Part shown: in pieces, positions 10,765 through 24,386 of the stretch
Layout of the letters: every line of letters starts with the position of its first letter
How positions within the stretch are numbered: position 1 is the first letter of the stretch
Source of the DNA: Pseudisothecium myosuroides
Lineage: Eukaryota; Streptophyta; Bryopsida; Hypnales; Lembophyllaceae
Assembly: GCA_951799445.1 (NCBI GenBank)
Contig: OX637295.1
Coordinates: forward strand, 5,890,001-5,954,000
Reading direction: 5' to 3'
Length of the DNA stretch: 64,000 nt
Program-made: the position numbers and the translations under genes
The notes under the pieces: generated by a model
The model's input: only the letters and a program-made list of their open reading frames with translations
Databases searched by the model: none
Told to the model about the DNA's origin: nothing

Positions 10765-13700
10765 TCAAGCTGCTTGTGCCACAAGTTTTTCCACAGACTG
10801 GTCTTTCGCGTTGCCATTCGCTTCTGGGGTCTCTTCCTCGCTGGGTGGCACCAGTTGCCAGAACAAAGGCAGGTACTTGTCCCAGTTGGCAATAATCTCT
10901 TTCCCTTTGTTGCTTCCTGTCTCATCCTGATCACACCAAATATCACATAATCTTAGGGAAGTACCACAATAAAACGAAGGAAAGCAAGACCACTTCTAAA
11001 AGCCCCAGACCATATGGCATGAAAAATAAATAAAATTTCTTCCTTTCCTCCATTTTACAGATTAATGCCCCAAAGAAGAAGACTTGCCATGAAAAAACGG
11101 ACTCTTTATCATTTTCTTGCCGATCCTCTAGAATGAAAGCCACTTGCTCAAATAGACAAATAACATGTTTCCAGGTCAATAGCCTTTCCGTTGGTAAGCC
11201 CTTTGACCACTCCAGACAATTTATGAAATACTGAACCATTATAGCGTTGCCAGCATTGCAATAGTCCATCACATTGTAAGATTCTTACCGCATGGGATTG
11301 CAGAAGGCGTAGCAGCTGTTGTTGACCAGCTGGAGCAATTACTCGTTGCATTTTCACAATCTCCTTGTTCACCTGAAAGAAATAGGGCATTAGTTTTACC
11401 CGCAACGTGACTTGCAACTATGTCATGTACATACATGACTTCCAAAAATCGCAACAAGACGAGAATGGCAACCTCAAGCTACTTCTCGTACGATACAAGA
11501 GGGAGAGATTCAACGACTGGCTGGCGGTGAGTGTTACTTGCACTGATTATTGAAAAAAAGGAGCTATGCTAGAATGCAAAATTTGCTTCTGGGAGAGTAC
11601 CTTAGTAAAGAAGGTCTCATCCTCGTCCAAGAAGTACCCAATCCCTCCTGTCATACCAGCAGCGACATTGCGGCCAACCCTACACAACAGAAGAAAACCA
11701 GATATAGACTTCACTTCATGAGCAACATGAAAAAAGGGATACCTCTAAAGGACAAAGGATTCATGGTTTAAAAATGAGAAAATTAATTGATCATGTTGCG
11801 GAAATTAAAATTCTCCACTTGACTTGCTCAATAAGAATAGATGAGGCCCAATTTCGGCTTCTTCGTCCTGCAGGGGTTAACATCGTTTACAGCAGTGCGA
11901 GGTTGTATTCGGGAAGCACTTACTTGCCGATGGCCACGACGCAACCACCCGTCATGTACTCGCAAGCATGGTCCCCTGCTCCTTCAATGACAGCTTCAGC
12001 AAGCGAGTTCCTTACTGCAAACCGTTCACCGGCCTTCCCATTAGCAAACAACTGCCCACCAGTGGCTCCGTATAAACAGGTGTTGCCGACTATAGTGGCA
12101 TCCTCAGCTTTGTAACCAGAATCCAAGGGTGGAGAAATCACAATCTTTCCACCTGCCATCCCCTGCACAATTCAAACAATTGTCATTCATCAACTCCTAT
12201 TTCGCTATGCTTGCACCAGATATTGACTTCCTGATGCAGAAAACATAATGGTCACGGTAATCAGTAATAGGTCCAATATAGTACCTTGCCAACGTAGTCA
12301 TTGGCTTCTCCAACCAAACGCAAATGCATTCCTGGAGACAAGAAACATCCAAAAGATTGTCCTGCACTGCCTTCAAATCTGCATACAATAAAATACATTT
12401 CATTCAATATGTGCTAATTCATGACAGGGCGTCCACAAACTTATATTGAATGATCGTACACAATTTCTTAGCCCTCAAGGACAGAGATTTCATGGATTTA
12501 AAACGATCAATTTGATCGATCATATTGTGAACATATAATGCAGACAGGGATCGAGTTCATATCACCAGAATAAATGATGCAAATAGCTTGTGTTCCTTGA
12601 AAAAAGCAAGAAAAATCATGCAAAAGAAAGACCCCATACGAGCCACTCAAGAATTTTTTTTCACACGACGCCCCCATTTTTGGCTTTCGTGGCGTTCATT
12701 TAAGGGTTAAACAAAGTGTGGAAAGACACAAGCAGCGGCGTTAGATACATACGATAACTTGATTTCTCCAGCAAAACCAGTGTCTCCGTATCTCTTGGCA
12801 ATTTCACCACTAACACGACCACCAACAGCTCGATCCACGTTGAAAATTTTCATCTTTTTCTCAACGCTCTTCTCGTTTTCAATTGCGTCGGCAATCTGCA
12901 AAGAAAGTGAATCTACTGTGAATCTCGCAGGTCAAGACAAACTTCTGGACATTTTGAAAAGATTTCCAATTCAGCCAAAATATGCATTACAATTAAATTC
13001 CATTCTTTCGAGTTGATTTCTACACGAAAGAAATGGAATCAATCCAGTTTAAATCTAGCAGAAAAGACATTCACCTCTGGGTCAGCAAGTAGAGAGTCGT
13101 CCAACACTAAGCCATTAGTATGTACTTCCTGCTTGCGAATCTTTGTACTCGTCCACTTTGGAAGGCCGGTGCTCTGCGGTGGCCAAAGAATAAGAAATCA
13201 GTACTGGCAAAATGTTTCCACATAAACTTTTACAGTCTCATCTGTATTCTTCGCAGGAGTAGCAAAATGACAACTCAAAAAAACTTATAAAGTGGTAACC
13301 ATTATGGAGGCTCGACTGTACTGATTCTTATAAGTGACACTTCTAAAGCACTCTGACGTGACCGGCGTGGTCATCAATCACAGAAATGGCTAGCTAACTG
13401 AAATTAATTGCAATTGTCTGTGATGCACGTTGACACTGAAGAACTTACTGCCATCAAAAAGCTCAAATCCAGAGACTGAGTCTTTGCAAGTTGGACATCC
13501 CGCCGCTTGAGAATCTCGGTCCTTCCAGTTATGTCGTCAAGTTTTTCGTATCCCAATTGAGCTAGTATACCACGAACCTGGAAGATATATGAAAGCACTT
13601 AAAGCCTGAGCTCTAGAAATTGCAAGGTTTCTGAGACAGCTCACACAATACTGCTGCCTTAAGGTCTTGTTCTAGATTAGAAAACACAAACAAGTGACAT

Positions 13701-16700
13701 CTGTCAGCTTATCAAACGACTAAATCTTCCAGGCCAGAGATGTGATGTATACCTCTTCAGCAACGTAGAGGAAGTAGTTGACTAGATCGCCCGGCACTCC
13801 AGGGAATCTAGCACGCATTTCCTCCCGCTGCAAAACCACCAATTAATGAGCTTGGAAACACAATCCGACATTAGGACATGAGAAAGTCGAAGCATGCACG
13901 GGTAAGAATCCCAAAGAAAAAAATTGCCACGTACTTGACTCGCAACACCAACAGGGCAGTTGTTAGTGTGGCAAATGCGAGCCATGATACAGCCAGTGGC
14001 TATCATAGCCAGAGACCCGAACCCATACTCATCGGCACCCATGGCTGCCGCCATGATCACGTCCACTCCACTCTTGAATCCTCCGTCCACTCTCAATGCC
14101 ACCCTCTCACGAAGAGAGTTGCTGATCAGAGACTGTCAATCAATCCTTGTATGCATTAGTGAATGTACCCAGAATTCAAAGGACCTGGAAGCAGAGCAGA
14201 TAATGTCGAGCGCGTGTGCCTAGCATGGGCTAACTACCAACACAAATTCTTCATATATCCATCTCAAATATTTTCATACTACAGTTATCCTCAAAGTCAT
14301 TCAAAGCAAGGGTGCCGACCTTGTTTCGGAGAAACGAAGGGGTGAGTCTTATGAACAATGCCGTGAATAGGTGTTGTCAAGCCCTTTTTATGATGATTCA
14401 ATCACGAATCTAATATAGTGTAGATTATAATGATAAAAAATTCTTATTTTTTCTTATATTTTTCATATGAATTTTTTTGTAATCCATCTCGTGAGTCGTG
14501 ACTAAAGAAAAAGGGGCAACCTGGTTGGTTTCCGCTAGACCCATCTCCCACGGGCCTCCAGCGTGTTTGATTGAGCTGATTGGGCTAGCTCCCGTTCCTC
14601 CATCGAACCCGGAGATCTAAAATATAAGAAGATAATTTTCAATTGCCAGAAAGCATAATAAAGAGAATAAAATGATAACCGAACCACAATTCACTCATCT
14701 ATGTATCATTCGCAGTCAGAGATTAAATAATGCAGTCTCAGTTCAAACATTACGGAGATTTACTCAGGCAGCAACACCCTTGATGCCATTGAAAATGAGC
14801 TCGGGAGAAAGAGTGACTTACCTGGATAACATCCGCATTAGCCTTCGCAACCCCGCTGGCAACTGTTCCAATTCCAAATTCAGCAACCAACTTCACCGAA
14901 ACCTTTGCCTTCGGACTCACCTAATTTCAAAAATCAAGCAACCAGTTGTCAGGTAATACTGTAACAATCACTTCACGGAAATTGAATTAGAAGCACAACT
15001 TGAAGTGGATAGTATAAAATTTAATTCGCAAGTTGGTCATTCCAAGGAAAAGAAAACACTACGCTAACTACACCATTCATTCTATTTAGTACAATCCCTG
15101 ATTTCATTTTTCACCAAACAAGCCTGCCATAAAGTAAATGAACTAGTTTTCATGAATAGTGTACTTGATTTGACCTTAGGACCAGTGTCGAAAGAGAGAA
15201 GAAAGAAGCTTTTGAGTGAACAGTGAGTCAATCAACAGGTGGCTCGGGAGCTAAGGATAAACATCTTTTGCTAAATGGTGTTCAAATCTCATCCATACAT
15301 AGATCATAAATGCATGGTCTTCCAATTAGCATCAAACACTGAAATAGTGTATCATAAACTTAACAGAATAAATGGTGTACCTGATGAAGGTCGTAGATTA
15401 GTTGGGCCAAATCTTCAATGGAGTAGATATCATGATGGGGAGGAGGAGAGATAAGAGGAACTCCAGGTTTCGAGTTCCTTAGTGAAGCAATGTAAGGACT
15501 AACTTTCTTCCCAGGCAGCTGGCCACCTTCACCTGGCTTTGCCCCTTGTGCAATCTTGATTTCAAGCTGCTCCGAATTCGCCAAAAAAGATGGCGTGACA
15601 CCGAACCGACCTGAAGCTATCTGCTTAATAGCACTAGATGCAGTATCCCCATTCTCTAGACCCTTGAGGTGGGGTAAGGTTCCCGAGAGACCGTTTTCCA
15701 CGTCAGAAAGATGTTCCCACCTAATGGGATCCTCCCCACCTTCTCCAGAGTTCGACTTGCCACCGATTCTGTTCATCGCTATGGCAATGACTTCATGCGT
15801 TTCTCGAGAGATGGCTCCCAGTGACATGCCACCAGTCACGAAACGCTCCATGATAGCGGATGCAGGTTCCACGTTCTCCAAAGCAATAGGCTGTCGCTCA
15901 CTCTGAAACTCGAGCAGATCACGCAAGACCTGGACAGACAATAGCAAACAAGCAGTCATTCTTGCATGCTCTAGCTATCTCTCAAAATTATGGTACTAAA
16001 CCTCAGCCTCTGCAACAAAAGGGCACTTTCTATTCATTGAGAAGGCTAATATTGTTTAGTATCCTCTCAAAGCTAATAACAATATCCAGCTGTGTTTCAA
16101 CTTTTGATTTCCCCCTTCATTATGATGTATAAAAACATCTCTGTACCTCATTAATGGCGGCAATGTACTCCACTAGTACAGCACCTATGAATCCAAGATT
16201 AAATCTAGATTGGTAAGGTTCAGTATTAGTACTCCTAGCACTGCCACTAAATACAACACTAAGACTAGAAAAGTAACGGACTAACGGATGCCACAAAAAT
16301 AGCCAGTCATTCTTGGAATTACTCTTTCTAAGTCCTTTCTACGTTATACACTATAAAGTTTCCAGACTGAAAGTGGTCGAGATCAATGAGATGTTCAAAC
16401 AAACCCAATTCCAACAGTTGCTAAAAAAATCACCCTTTCAGTAAATAATAAGCAGATATTCATCAGGCACACAGAGGATCACTGAAAATTAAAGACAGGT
16501 ACCAAAGAGATGAGGGTATCAGTGAGATGCCATACATTGACTGGTCGGTTTGAAAGGTGCTCCTGATAAACGGCATAAGCACTCTGGTTCTTCTCACGAA
16601 CCGCCTTATGTAAGAGCTTCGACATCTCTGGATTGTTTCCATGGTACTCACCTACAACCAGTCACACAAAATTTGATTGGTACATAGATATGAAACGCTA

Positions 16701-19700
16701 ATCAACTTCATTCATAGATAACCCGATTAGAAGTAGTGACAATTGCAACATGTACCTCCAGGTCGCAGTTGGATGAAACCGAAGTTCTCAAGCTTCTTAG
16801 CTGCCTCCGCAGCAAAGCCCTTCGTCCAAAATGACACCGTCTCCCTGGCCAACTGTTCGATTAAGACAACGCAATTAAAAATGAGCAGACAGCACCAAGA
16901 CACTTGTATTTTTTACAAATGAAACGAAATGTTTAAGAAAAGGAAGTGATGTTTTCAAGTCAAACCTCATTCAATGAAAGGCCGCCAATGCGAGATGTGC
17001 TTCCACGGAATGCTGTATCCACCACTTCGGATCCCAAACCGTAGATCTCAAAGATCTGAGCGCCGTGGTAACTGCGACAGAAAACGAAAGACAATAGATG
17101 CACATATCAATAGAAGTTCCTGCCATTGAGAGCAACTTTAATGAAAATGGTTCGTCAAGCAAATGCGTACCTTGTTAACAGGGAGATACCCATCTTGGAC
17201 AAGATCTTCAAGAGACCAGCTCTCACTGCCTGCAAGCAACGACATAATAGCTCTAAAACTCAATAAAGCACGAAACTCAACAGTAGGGGTCAAACCTCAG
17301 TAATTGTATTATGCTTAAGAACTCCAAAAGCAAAAAGAATTTACAAAATGAAGGGGTGCCACCTATCCTCCACTACCGCTAGTGAACACAAATGTTTAGG
17401 TGAAGTAGTTAGATTTTAAAATCATTGAAGAATATTTCAGCCTCTTGTTGTTGACTTTCAATAGAAACTTTAAGAGACTCTTTAATTTCCAAGCTATGCC
17501 ATTCCATGTGGTGACAAACCACATCATGTATACACCAATCGCAGTGAAGTTTCATTGATTGCTTTGAATGAATGAAAATTCGTTTCAAAGTTAAATTAAG
17601 TGAGGTCTGACACGAGCAGGCATTAAAATTTGATTAAATCAGAAGGCAAGGTAAGATACGAACCTTCTTGAAATTCTTCTGAGTTTGCTCAACGGATAAG
17701 GGTCGGAGTTTTCCACTCTTGATGAACCCTATGGTTTTCTTACTCATTCGCCATTGGCGACAAGTCTCGAGTGCAAGGTAGGGACAAATAGCACTACAGT
17801 AGACATGAATTGCACACTTGTTAGAGTGTCCCTTCAGTAATAATATGTCCACACTCAGTATCTCATATATTAGACACTGTTCACTCAGTAATAATATGCC
17901 ACACATGGAACTCAGCAATGGGGCAGAACTCTCAGAGAAGAGGATAGGAGCTTCCGACCCACACATACCTGGCACCATAACCGATCAGACAAGCGAAGTG
18001 GTGAGTGCTGAAACATTGCGCACTGTCAACGACGATGGACGCTGACATACGCAAACCATTAGAGATAAGGTGGTGGTGCACAGCGCCAACTGCCAGTAGT
18101 GGCGGAATAGCTGGCTTTGTTGATTCCTGAAATAAGATTTCTATCAAAATAAAATTTCCATTTCCCTATGTTCTGAACAAAGGAATCGGTAATCAGAAAG
18201 AAAAGGCCAGGGTTGAATAATAAATCAACGTCAAGACAAGTGAAGCTATTCTTAAGCGGTACAGCGCAGAACAAGGGCAAGTAAGTGGCAGACCCTGGAA
18301 TACACTGCCATTCACTGGCCCTTGTTGTAGGCTTTAGTAAACAAGCTGGCAAGGACGTAATGAGGGGAGTAGGCGTGATTGTAAACTGACGGTCTCAAGA
18401 ACATACCATGTAATCAGTCCGATCACTGAGAACCAATAGCTGGGAACCCGACCGAACTGCCTCATCTGCTGCTTCACACAGCTTATCCAAACCTCTTTGC
18501 AGAGCTCCCTCAATGCCATCACTTATATCAAAAAATGTCGGCAAAGTTGTTGGCTTCAGTGATTCAATAGCTTGAAGGGAACTGAGCTCGCCATCACTCA
18601 AAATGGGATCTGGAAGTCTAACCTGCACGACAGGAGATCACATCAAATTTCTCAGTGCTAAGTTTCAAACAAAGACGGCAGGTTAATCCCAAATTGAAAA
18701 CTTTCGAGGAAATTAATGTTGTCCTGCATCTAAATGTAACCCCGCCAACAAGCACAATGCAGAGAGTAGGTCAAAAAATGCCTACCTGAGCTGCATTTTC
18801 AGGACCAGCATTCAGCAGATTTTCCCGCTTGCCGAGATCCATTTCGAGGGACATAACGAGACCTTCCCTCAAAGAATCAATTGCAGGATTTGTAACCTGC
18901 GCAAGAAATATACACAACAGAAAACTCAGCTTAAACACACCTCCACCACATCAACATGCTTGCTTTGGAGTTTAGTGTATTTCCCACCTCAGATCTAAAT
19001 TCTAAACTCCGGCTTGGAGTAGACTCGATTCTAACAAGTAAAATGATTTTATTACCTGTCAAGAAACCATACCTGGGCAAAACGCTGCTTGAAGTAATCA
19101 TATAGCAAGTGTGCTCTCTCTGACAAAACCGCCAGTGGAGTGTCGTCTCCCATGCAGAAGGTAGGCTCCTTCCCAGTTGACGCCATACTTTCTATTACCA
19201 TCTGAACATCTTCAACCGAGTAACCGAAAGCCCTGCCCAAAAAAAAAACAGACCAGAGATCAAAATGTAAACTCACTGTAATTTTGGAGAAATAAAATAA
19301 AAAATTCTTGAAGGGTGTTAGACGAGATTCCACAGACAAGGTTTTTATATCTCACACTCACTGGAAGAGGGAAATCTAATAAAGAAGGAAAAATACATAC
19401 TGCTGATGCTTCAGTAAGCTATCTGGGCTGTACAAAACCGAGTCACTGAATTCTACTGGCTCCATCTTTCGACTGCCTTCGGCCAACCATTTCCCATAAG
19501 GTTTCGCATTTGCAACGCGTTTCTTCACCTCCGTGTTTTCGTAGACCTGCATCAACAATGTCAATTCTTGCTAACGGATCACAGGAAAAGTTTCAATGCA
19601 GGCTCATTTTAAACCATGAATCAAAGGTGACGAACAACTGTCTCCCAATGTCAACAAACGCCACTCGTATATCCATTCTCAGTGAAAGCAGACTCCTAAA

Positions 19701-22700
19701 CCTCTCAATCTTGATCTCGCCCATTCGACAGTTGAAGACCTTCAGTAGACTCGAGTAAAACAAAGAAATAAATGAAATTTGCCTTTCCAAATGAGAGGGA
19801 CTATAAATCTCTCATAAAGAGTTGAGATTCTCGGAAATTACCTCTCCAGTTTCCAGGTTGACACAAATCATCATTCCTGGGCCCAACCGACCTTTCATTG
19901 TCATATCAGAGGCTTCGATATCAAGCACACCAACCTCTGAGGCCACATAAATGAGATCATCCTTCGTCCTCCAGTATCGAGCTGGTCGGAGACCATTGCG
20001 ATCCAAGCAGGCACCCACCGTTTTGCCATTACTTCAGACCCAGAGACAAGCAGTATAATTTCAGCTTTAATATCATGAGTTTGTGGACAATTGATTACGA
20101 GATTGGCCTCTGAGTCACAAGCAAGAGGACGAAACCCTACAACCTTTCCAGGCTTGTAAATTGGAGGTAAACATTTGAGAGACAAGTGATTAGGTACCTG
20201 AAAAGAAGCAATGCAGGTCCATCCCAAGCTTCCATCTGACCCTTGTAATACTCATAGAAGTCCACAACCTGCAGGACAAGAATTTATCTCATCAACTCCA
20301 AGTTAACCCATTGTGTTGACAAGAAGGTGATGGATCTAAATAAGCAGAGCATTCCAAATCGCAGAGGTCGGATCATCAAACAGAAAAGTCGAGACACTTA
20401 CCTCCGGGTACTTGACCATTAAAGTAGGGTGTTTCTTGTAGGCTTCAGGAACCATCATCATCATCGTCTCTTCTGGGCTATACCCGCTCCGCATCAACAA
20501 CTACACAACAAATGCCAGCTTCTCAGGCCAGTGAATCCAGAGTCTCCCAGTAATTGGCACCCCCTCAATAAAACAAAGTGACAATGGCAAAAAGAGTTCC
20601 GTACCTCTGCAATCATATCCAAGTTTGCAGAATCTGAGGCCTTGATATTTCCATATGGCCGAAGCTCGTCATCTCGACCTCGCCAAACGGGAGATTTCAT
20701 GGCGGCCTCACGCGATCGCATCCAATTCAGATTGCCCTGTCACACATCAGTTATACACTCAGACCTAATCTGTAAAACGACATTCTGGACTATCCTGCAC
20801 ACTGTTCACACTACGATTGAGTGTAGCGCAGTTGTCACACATTCAAACAATGTCACTTTCTGGGACTCCAGACAGGTCGGTGAACCTCAAAGGATACCCA
20901 AGTAGAGAATAAAATGAATTGCAATTAAGCAGGTCTGTTATTGGCCTGGTGGCTTGAGTACCAAACATACCTGCAAAGTATTGATTTCTCCGTTGTGGCC
21001 CAGAAAGCGCATAGGTTGTGCAAGAGGCCACTTGGGTGTGGTATTGGTACTATACCGACGATGGTAGATAGAGAACGGCGTGATGTAATCCTCGTTTCGT
21101 AAGTCGTCATAGAACTGCCCCACAACTTCCGAGCGCATCATTCCTTTGTAAACGATAGTCCGGCTGGACAAGGAGCAGAAGTAAAAATCCTCCCCCCATG
21201 GCTCTGTAGAGGCAGCACGTTCGATCAGTTTCCGGGAGATGTAGAGCTCCCTCTCAATGTCATCCATGGCATCTTCGGCAGCCACCTTCACAAATACCTG
21301 TTCAATCCTTGGCATGGTAAGCTTCGCAAATTGCCCCACGACAGACTCAGTCACAGGCACAGGACGCCAGCCTAGGACTTCGACTCCCTCCTTCTTGAAC
21401 ACATCCTCCACCACTGCACAAAGTACACAAAATTGTCTCAAACTCAGTATTCCGTGTGTTAGTAGCTTCACAAATTAATTGCTGATCTGTGATCCAAGGT
21501 AATGGATTGACAATATCTGTACCATAGGATTGCCACTGCTTTTGGAATTACAAGCAAACCATGCTTGCAGTGAAAACTTCCACCCCAGTGAACAGACCTT
21601 TGAGCAAATTCTTCAGGTCGAGCAACAATTGCACAGCTTGTTTCTAGTGATTATGCTAGGATTATAAATCGAGCTACCCATACGGTGAATTCCTAAGGGA
21701 CCGAGGATTCATACTTCGAAAATAATATACTATTAGTCGGAATATATAGTCGGATGCGATCAACTTTTTTACTCCTAAAATTGTGTAGAACATCGCAAAT
21801 ATCGATCAAATAAGCTTTTTAAATTCGACTGAAGGCAGTCTCAATGTGACCTATACTCAAAACTGTAGATAAAACTCGAGGTTCAAATTCCGGCCTCTTA
21901 GTATTTTAAGATTAACGCCTTCCAAGCACCCAAATCTCGTGGCAATTGGTAAACGAAATGAAAAGCATTGCTATTTGAATCCCAACTGCGTACCTGCTTT
22001 AGCTGCAACAGCAAAAGCTTCATCCCTGGGAAGGAAAACCTGTCCAACACCAGAATGGGTCTCATCCAACTCCGACAGGCCTTGCTCTTGAAACCACTTC
22101 TTAAACAGCCCCCAGGGAATGCTAGTCATCAGCCCAGCTCCATCCCCGGAGTCATTATCTGCGCCACATCCACCTCGGTGCTCCATGCACCCAAGGGCAG
22201 TAAGCGCATCGCGGACAATCTTATGGGACGATTCATTTCTTAAGCTCGCTATGTACCCCACTCCACACGCATCTCGCTCCGCTATTAGATCCTCCAGATT
22301 CGCCACCTGAATTTCGAAAAGCCACAAATTCCATCACAAAACCTCACCGCTAATGCGTCACAATCCACAGGAAACTATGCACGAGGTAAAGATGCTGATA
22401 TCCAAGATAAAACCTCTGTAACAGTAAAGGATTCCGGTTCGGAAATTCCGGTCATGGTACATCAAGAGACTCCCATTTGAAACGGAATCCAATTCGGTTC
22501 CAAAAATCAGATATAACTACTCGTGAACAAGAAAAGCCAAGGCATTGATCACTTCTTTCGCTACAACGCTTCTCCCGCTGAGGTCAGTTCAACTCTCCCT
22601 TCCATCAAAATTCAAGCTCTTCAGAATTGAGTCCAAGTGAATCACACACACACACAAAAACCATTGCAATCGTAACATACAACGCCACCGCTTCCCCCGA

Positions 22701-23052
22701 GGCATCACCTTCAACTAAAAGAGCGTTGAGATGCGCAACTGACCTCATATTGCCTCTCTTCCTTCCTAGCACTCGCCCACCATTTCCTACACTGTCCCGC
22801 GCTCCTGCCACGGAGAATCGAATTCTTCTTGGCGCACGGCACCCGAACCGCGGCGCCCACGAACTCCGAGTATCGAACGTGGAACGCAGTCAATCCGAGC
22901 TTGACTACTCTGTCCGAAATTGAGCACGACGACGACGACGACGAAGCAGCAGCAGCAGCAGACGAAGAATTGGTGGTGTGTACTTTTCTCTTCTCAGCGA
23001 GGATGGGAGAGACCAAGCAGCTCTTGGTTGCCAATGCCATAGCCCCTCCCAA
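10765..23052 (-). CDS. GLU1: Ferredoxin-dependent glutamate synthase (Fd-GOGAT), plastid
   Basis: This enzyme makes two glutamates from glutamine and 2-oxoglutarate using reduced ferredoxin, in the chloroplast GS/GOGAT cycle. Thirty exons join in consistent phase to 1,633 residues, close to the usual plant length. Residues 1-103 are a Ser/Ala-rich transit peptide; Met5 (23040) is an alternative start. C117 in ERDACGVGY is the catalytic N-terminal cysteine of the class II amidotransferase domain after processing. The ferredoxin loop (about 1023-1050), which marks the Fd-type enzyme, is present. FMN-site residues include GGTGASP (about 1174-1180). C1248, C1254 and C1259 match the 3Fe-4S cluster cysteines. 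The C-terminal glutamine-rich-loop region and beta-helix ([17 protein letters not shown]) are complete. All catalytic blocks are intact, so the gene should be functional. Identity is certain from motif order. Confidence 0.97.
10765..23052 (-). other. GLU1: Exon map of the Fd-GOGAT gene (coding parts)
   Basis: Coding exons from 5' to 3' on the minus strand: 23052-22744, 22306-21994, 21413-20971, 20736-20605, 20500-20402, 20268-20198, 20031-19842, 19546-19401, 19232-19073, 18896-18786, 18622-18407, 18126-17969, 17793-17664, 17229-17171, 17071-16966, 16852-16756, 16651-16536, 15929-15381, 14920-14822, 14616-14521, 14132-13935, 13827-13753, 13577-13449, 13173-13075, 12895-12753, 12378-12285, 12162-11924, 11679-11601, 11372-11289, 10926-10765. 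Every intron has GT..AG ends, and the lengths sum to 4,902 nt including the stop. The largest exon (549 nt) carries the ferredoxin loop and start of the FMN domain. Introns total about 60 percent of the gene and contain no other ORF of note. Confidence 0.93.
22925..22969 (-). repeat. Trinucleotide tract in transit-peptide exon
   Basis: GAC/GCA-type triplets on the plus strand encode the [14 protein letters not shown] run of the Fd-GOGAT transit peptide. The tract is likely to vary in length between individuals, with little effect on the mature enzyme. Confidence 0.8.
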
Positions 23053-23456
23053 ATTTTGCCAAATCTCTTGACAAGGTGGTTACCAAATTAAATAAAATCT
23101 CTTCACAAGCTGCGAGTCAACAACAATTGCGAGCAATCGAGCAAGCAGGGCGTGTGGAAGAAGAGAGCGAAGGGAGAGGGAGAAGGGGGCCAGTCGAGAC
23201 TACTGAGCTGAGTGCGAGAGTGTGTGGTGATAAGAGCAGCAATCGCGGCGGAGGATCGAATCTTGAGGCTGCGCACCCTCTTTCCGCCACCACAGATTTG
23301 TCGTCCGCAAGCTGTGGACGACACACTTTTGCGAAAGAGGCTGCGCCACACACGAAGTAAACTGATCCAAGGACCAACTGCAGCGCACGAAATTTCTATA
23401 AAATCACTCGCTCGGGGCCGTCGGGGGGCCTGCCATCGCTTGGTGGAGACGAGGCG

Positions 23457-23490
23457 GCGACGATGATGATGACGACGACGACGACGACGC
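23457..23490. repeat. (GAC/GAT)n microsatellite upstream of Fd-GOGAT
   Basis: Triplet runs GATGATGAT then GACGACGACGACGAC lie about 400 bp upstream of the Fd-GOGAT start, in the 5' UTR or promoter. The antisense ORF across it (Arg/His-rich) is a product of the triplet repeat. Confidence 0.85.
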
Positions 23491-23499
23491 TCCCGTTTC

Positions 23500-24386
23500 C
23501 TTGGGGACACGATCCTCCTACGGAAACTGCACTGATTTTGTCCTAATAGTGCGCGCGACCGTAATTTTCCAAAGTCACACTATTTTGAATTAGTCATGCT
23601 ATTTTGAATTTTGTAGCTGAAATCCTTCTTAGTGATGTTACTATTTAGAAGAGGTTTTAGCTGCAAGGTTTTATTAGTAAGATGCTTGGATGTCATTAGG
23701 GTTTGTTAAGATTAAATAAATGAATGAAAAATTGAATGTATAAACCTGTACATAAAAACAATAGGCAATGCAAAATTAGAAATGAAAAGTGCACGACTAA
23801 CACTGGACACACCTAAAGATCCACTTTGCTATGGCTAAAGATCCACTTACCTGAGACTAAAATTCCTTATTTGTGAGGGTTGGCAATTCCACCCAAACAC
23901 TATGTGTTTTTCTATTGTACCGTAGAAGAAGAAGAGTAACTCTAATCATATGACCAACGTAAATAAAGAATTTGTGAGGGATACTTCTACTATTTGGGGG
24001 AGCCAACCCCTTTCCGATCAGGCACCTATATTCGCTATGTAGGTTGTTGTCTTTCCGTTTAGCAAGAGATGAACAATTATTAATCACGGCACGGTTCCCA
24101 ACGCAATTGTGGCGCATTATGATTGGCTACAAGACTCTCTTGCGCTTGGTGGATTTGCAACTAGTCCTTGGTCAAAAATAGGGAGGTCTGTATAACGAAC
24201 ATAGGTCGAATAGAATCTTTAGCAAAAAAATTCATAGTAATTATATTTTGAGAAATAAAAATCTGAAAAATTATGGGAACCTTCCAAACTCTATTTTTAC
24301 ATACAAGAAAATTCCGCCCTTGAAGAACCCCACCCTGCAAATATGTTAAATTGCTTAAGTAGTCCAAAATGGGTAAGCTCCCTTAA
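23500..24386. other. Intergenic DNA, promoter side of Fd-GOGAT
   Basis: AT-rich DNA with no supported gene. The first few hundred bases above 23052 should contain the Fd-GOGAT promoter, but I do not identify a diagnostic element. Confidence 0.5.

Noticed and set aside
15556..15906. 116-codon plus-strand ORF
   Set aside because: It is the antisense of the large Fd-GOGAT exon, whose minus frame is confirmed by family motifs.
21257..21478. Ser/Thr-rich plus ORFs across 20.6-23.5 kb
   Set aside because: They are shadows of Fd-GOGAT exons 1-4 and of trinucleotide repeats in the leader.
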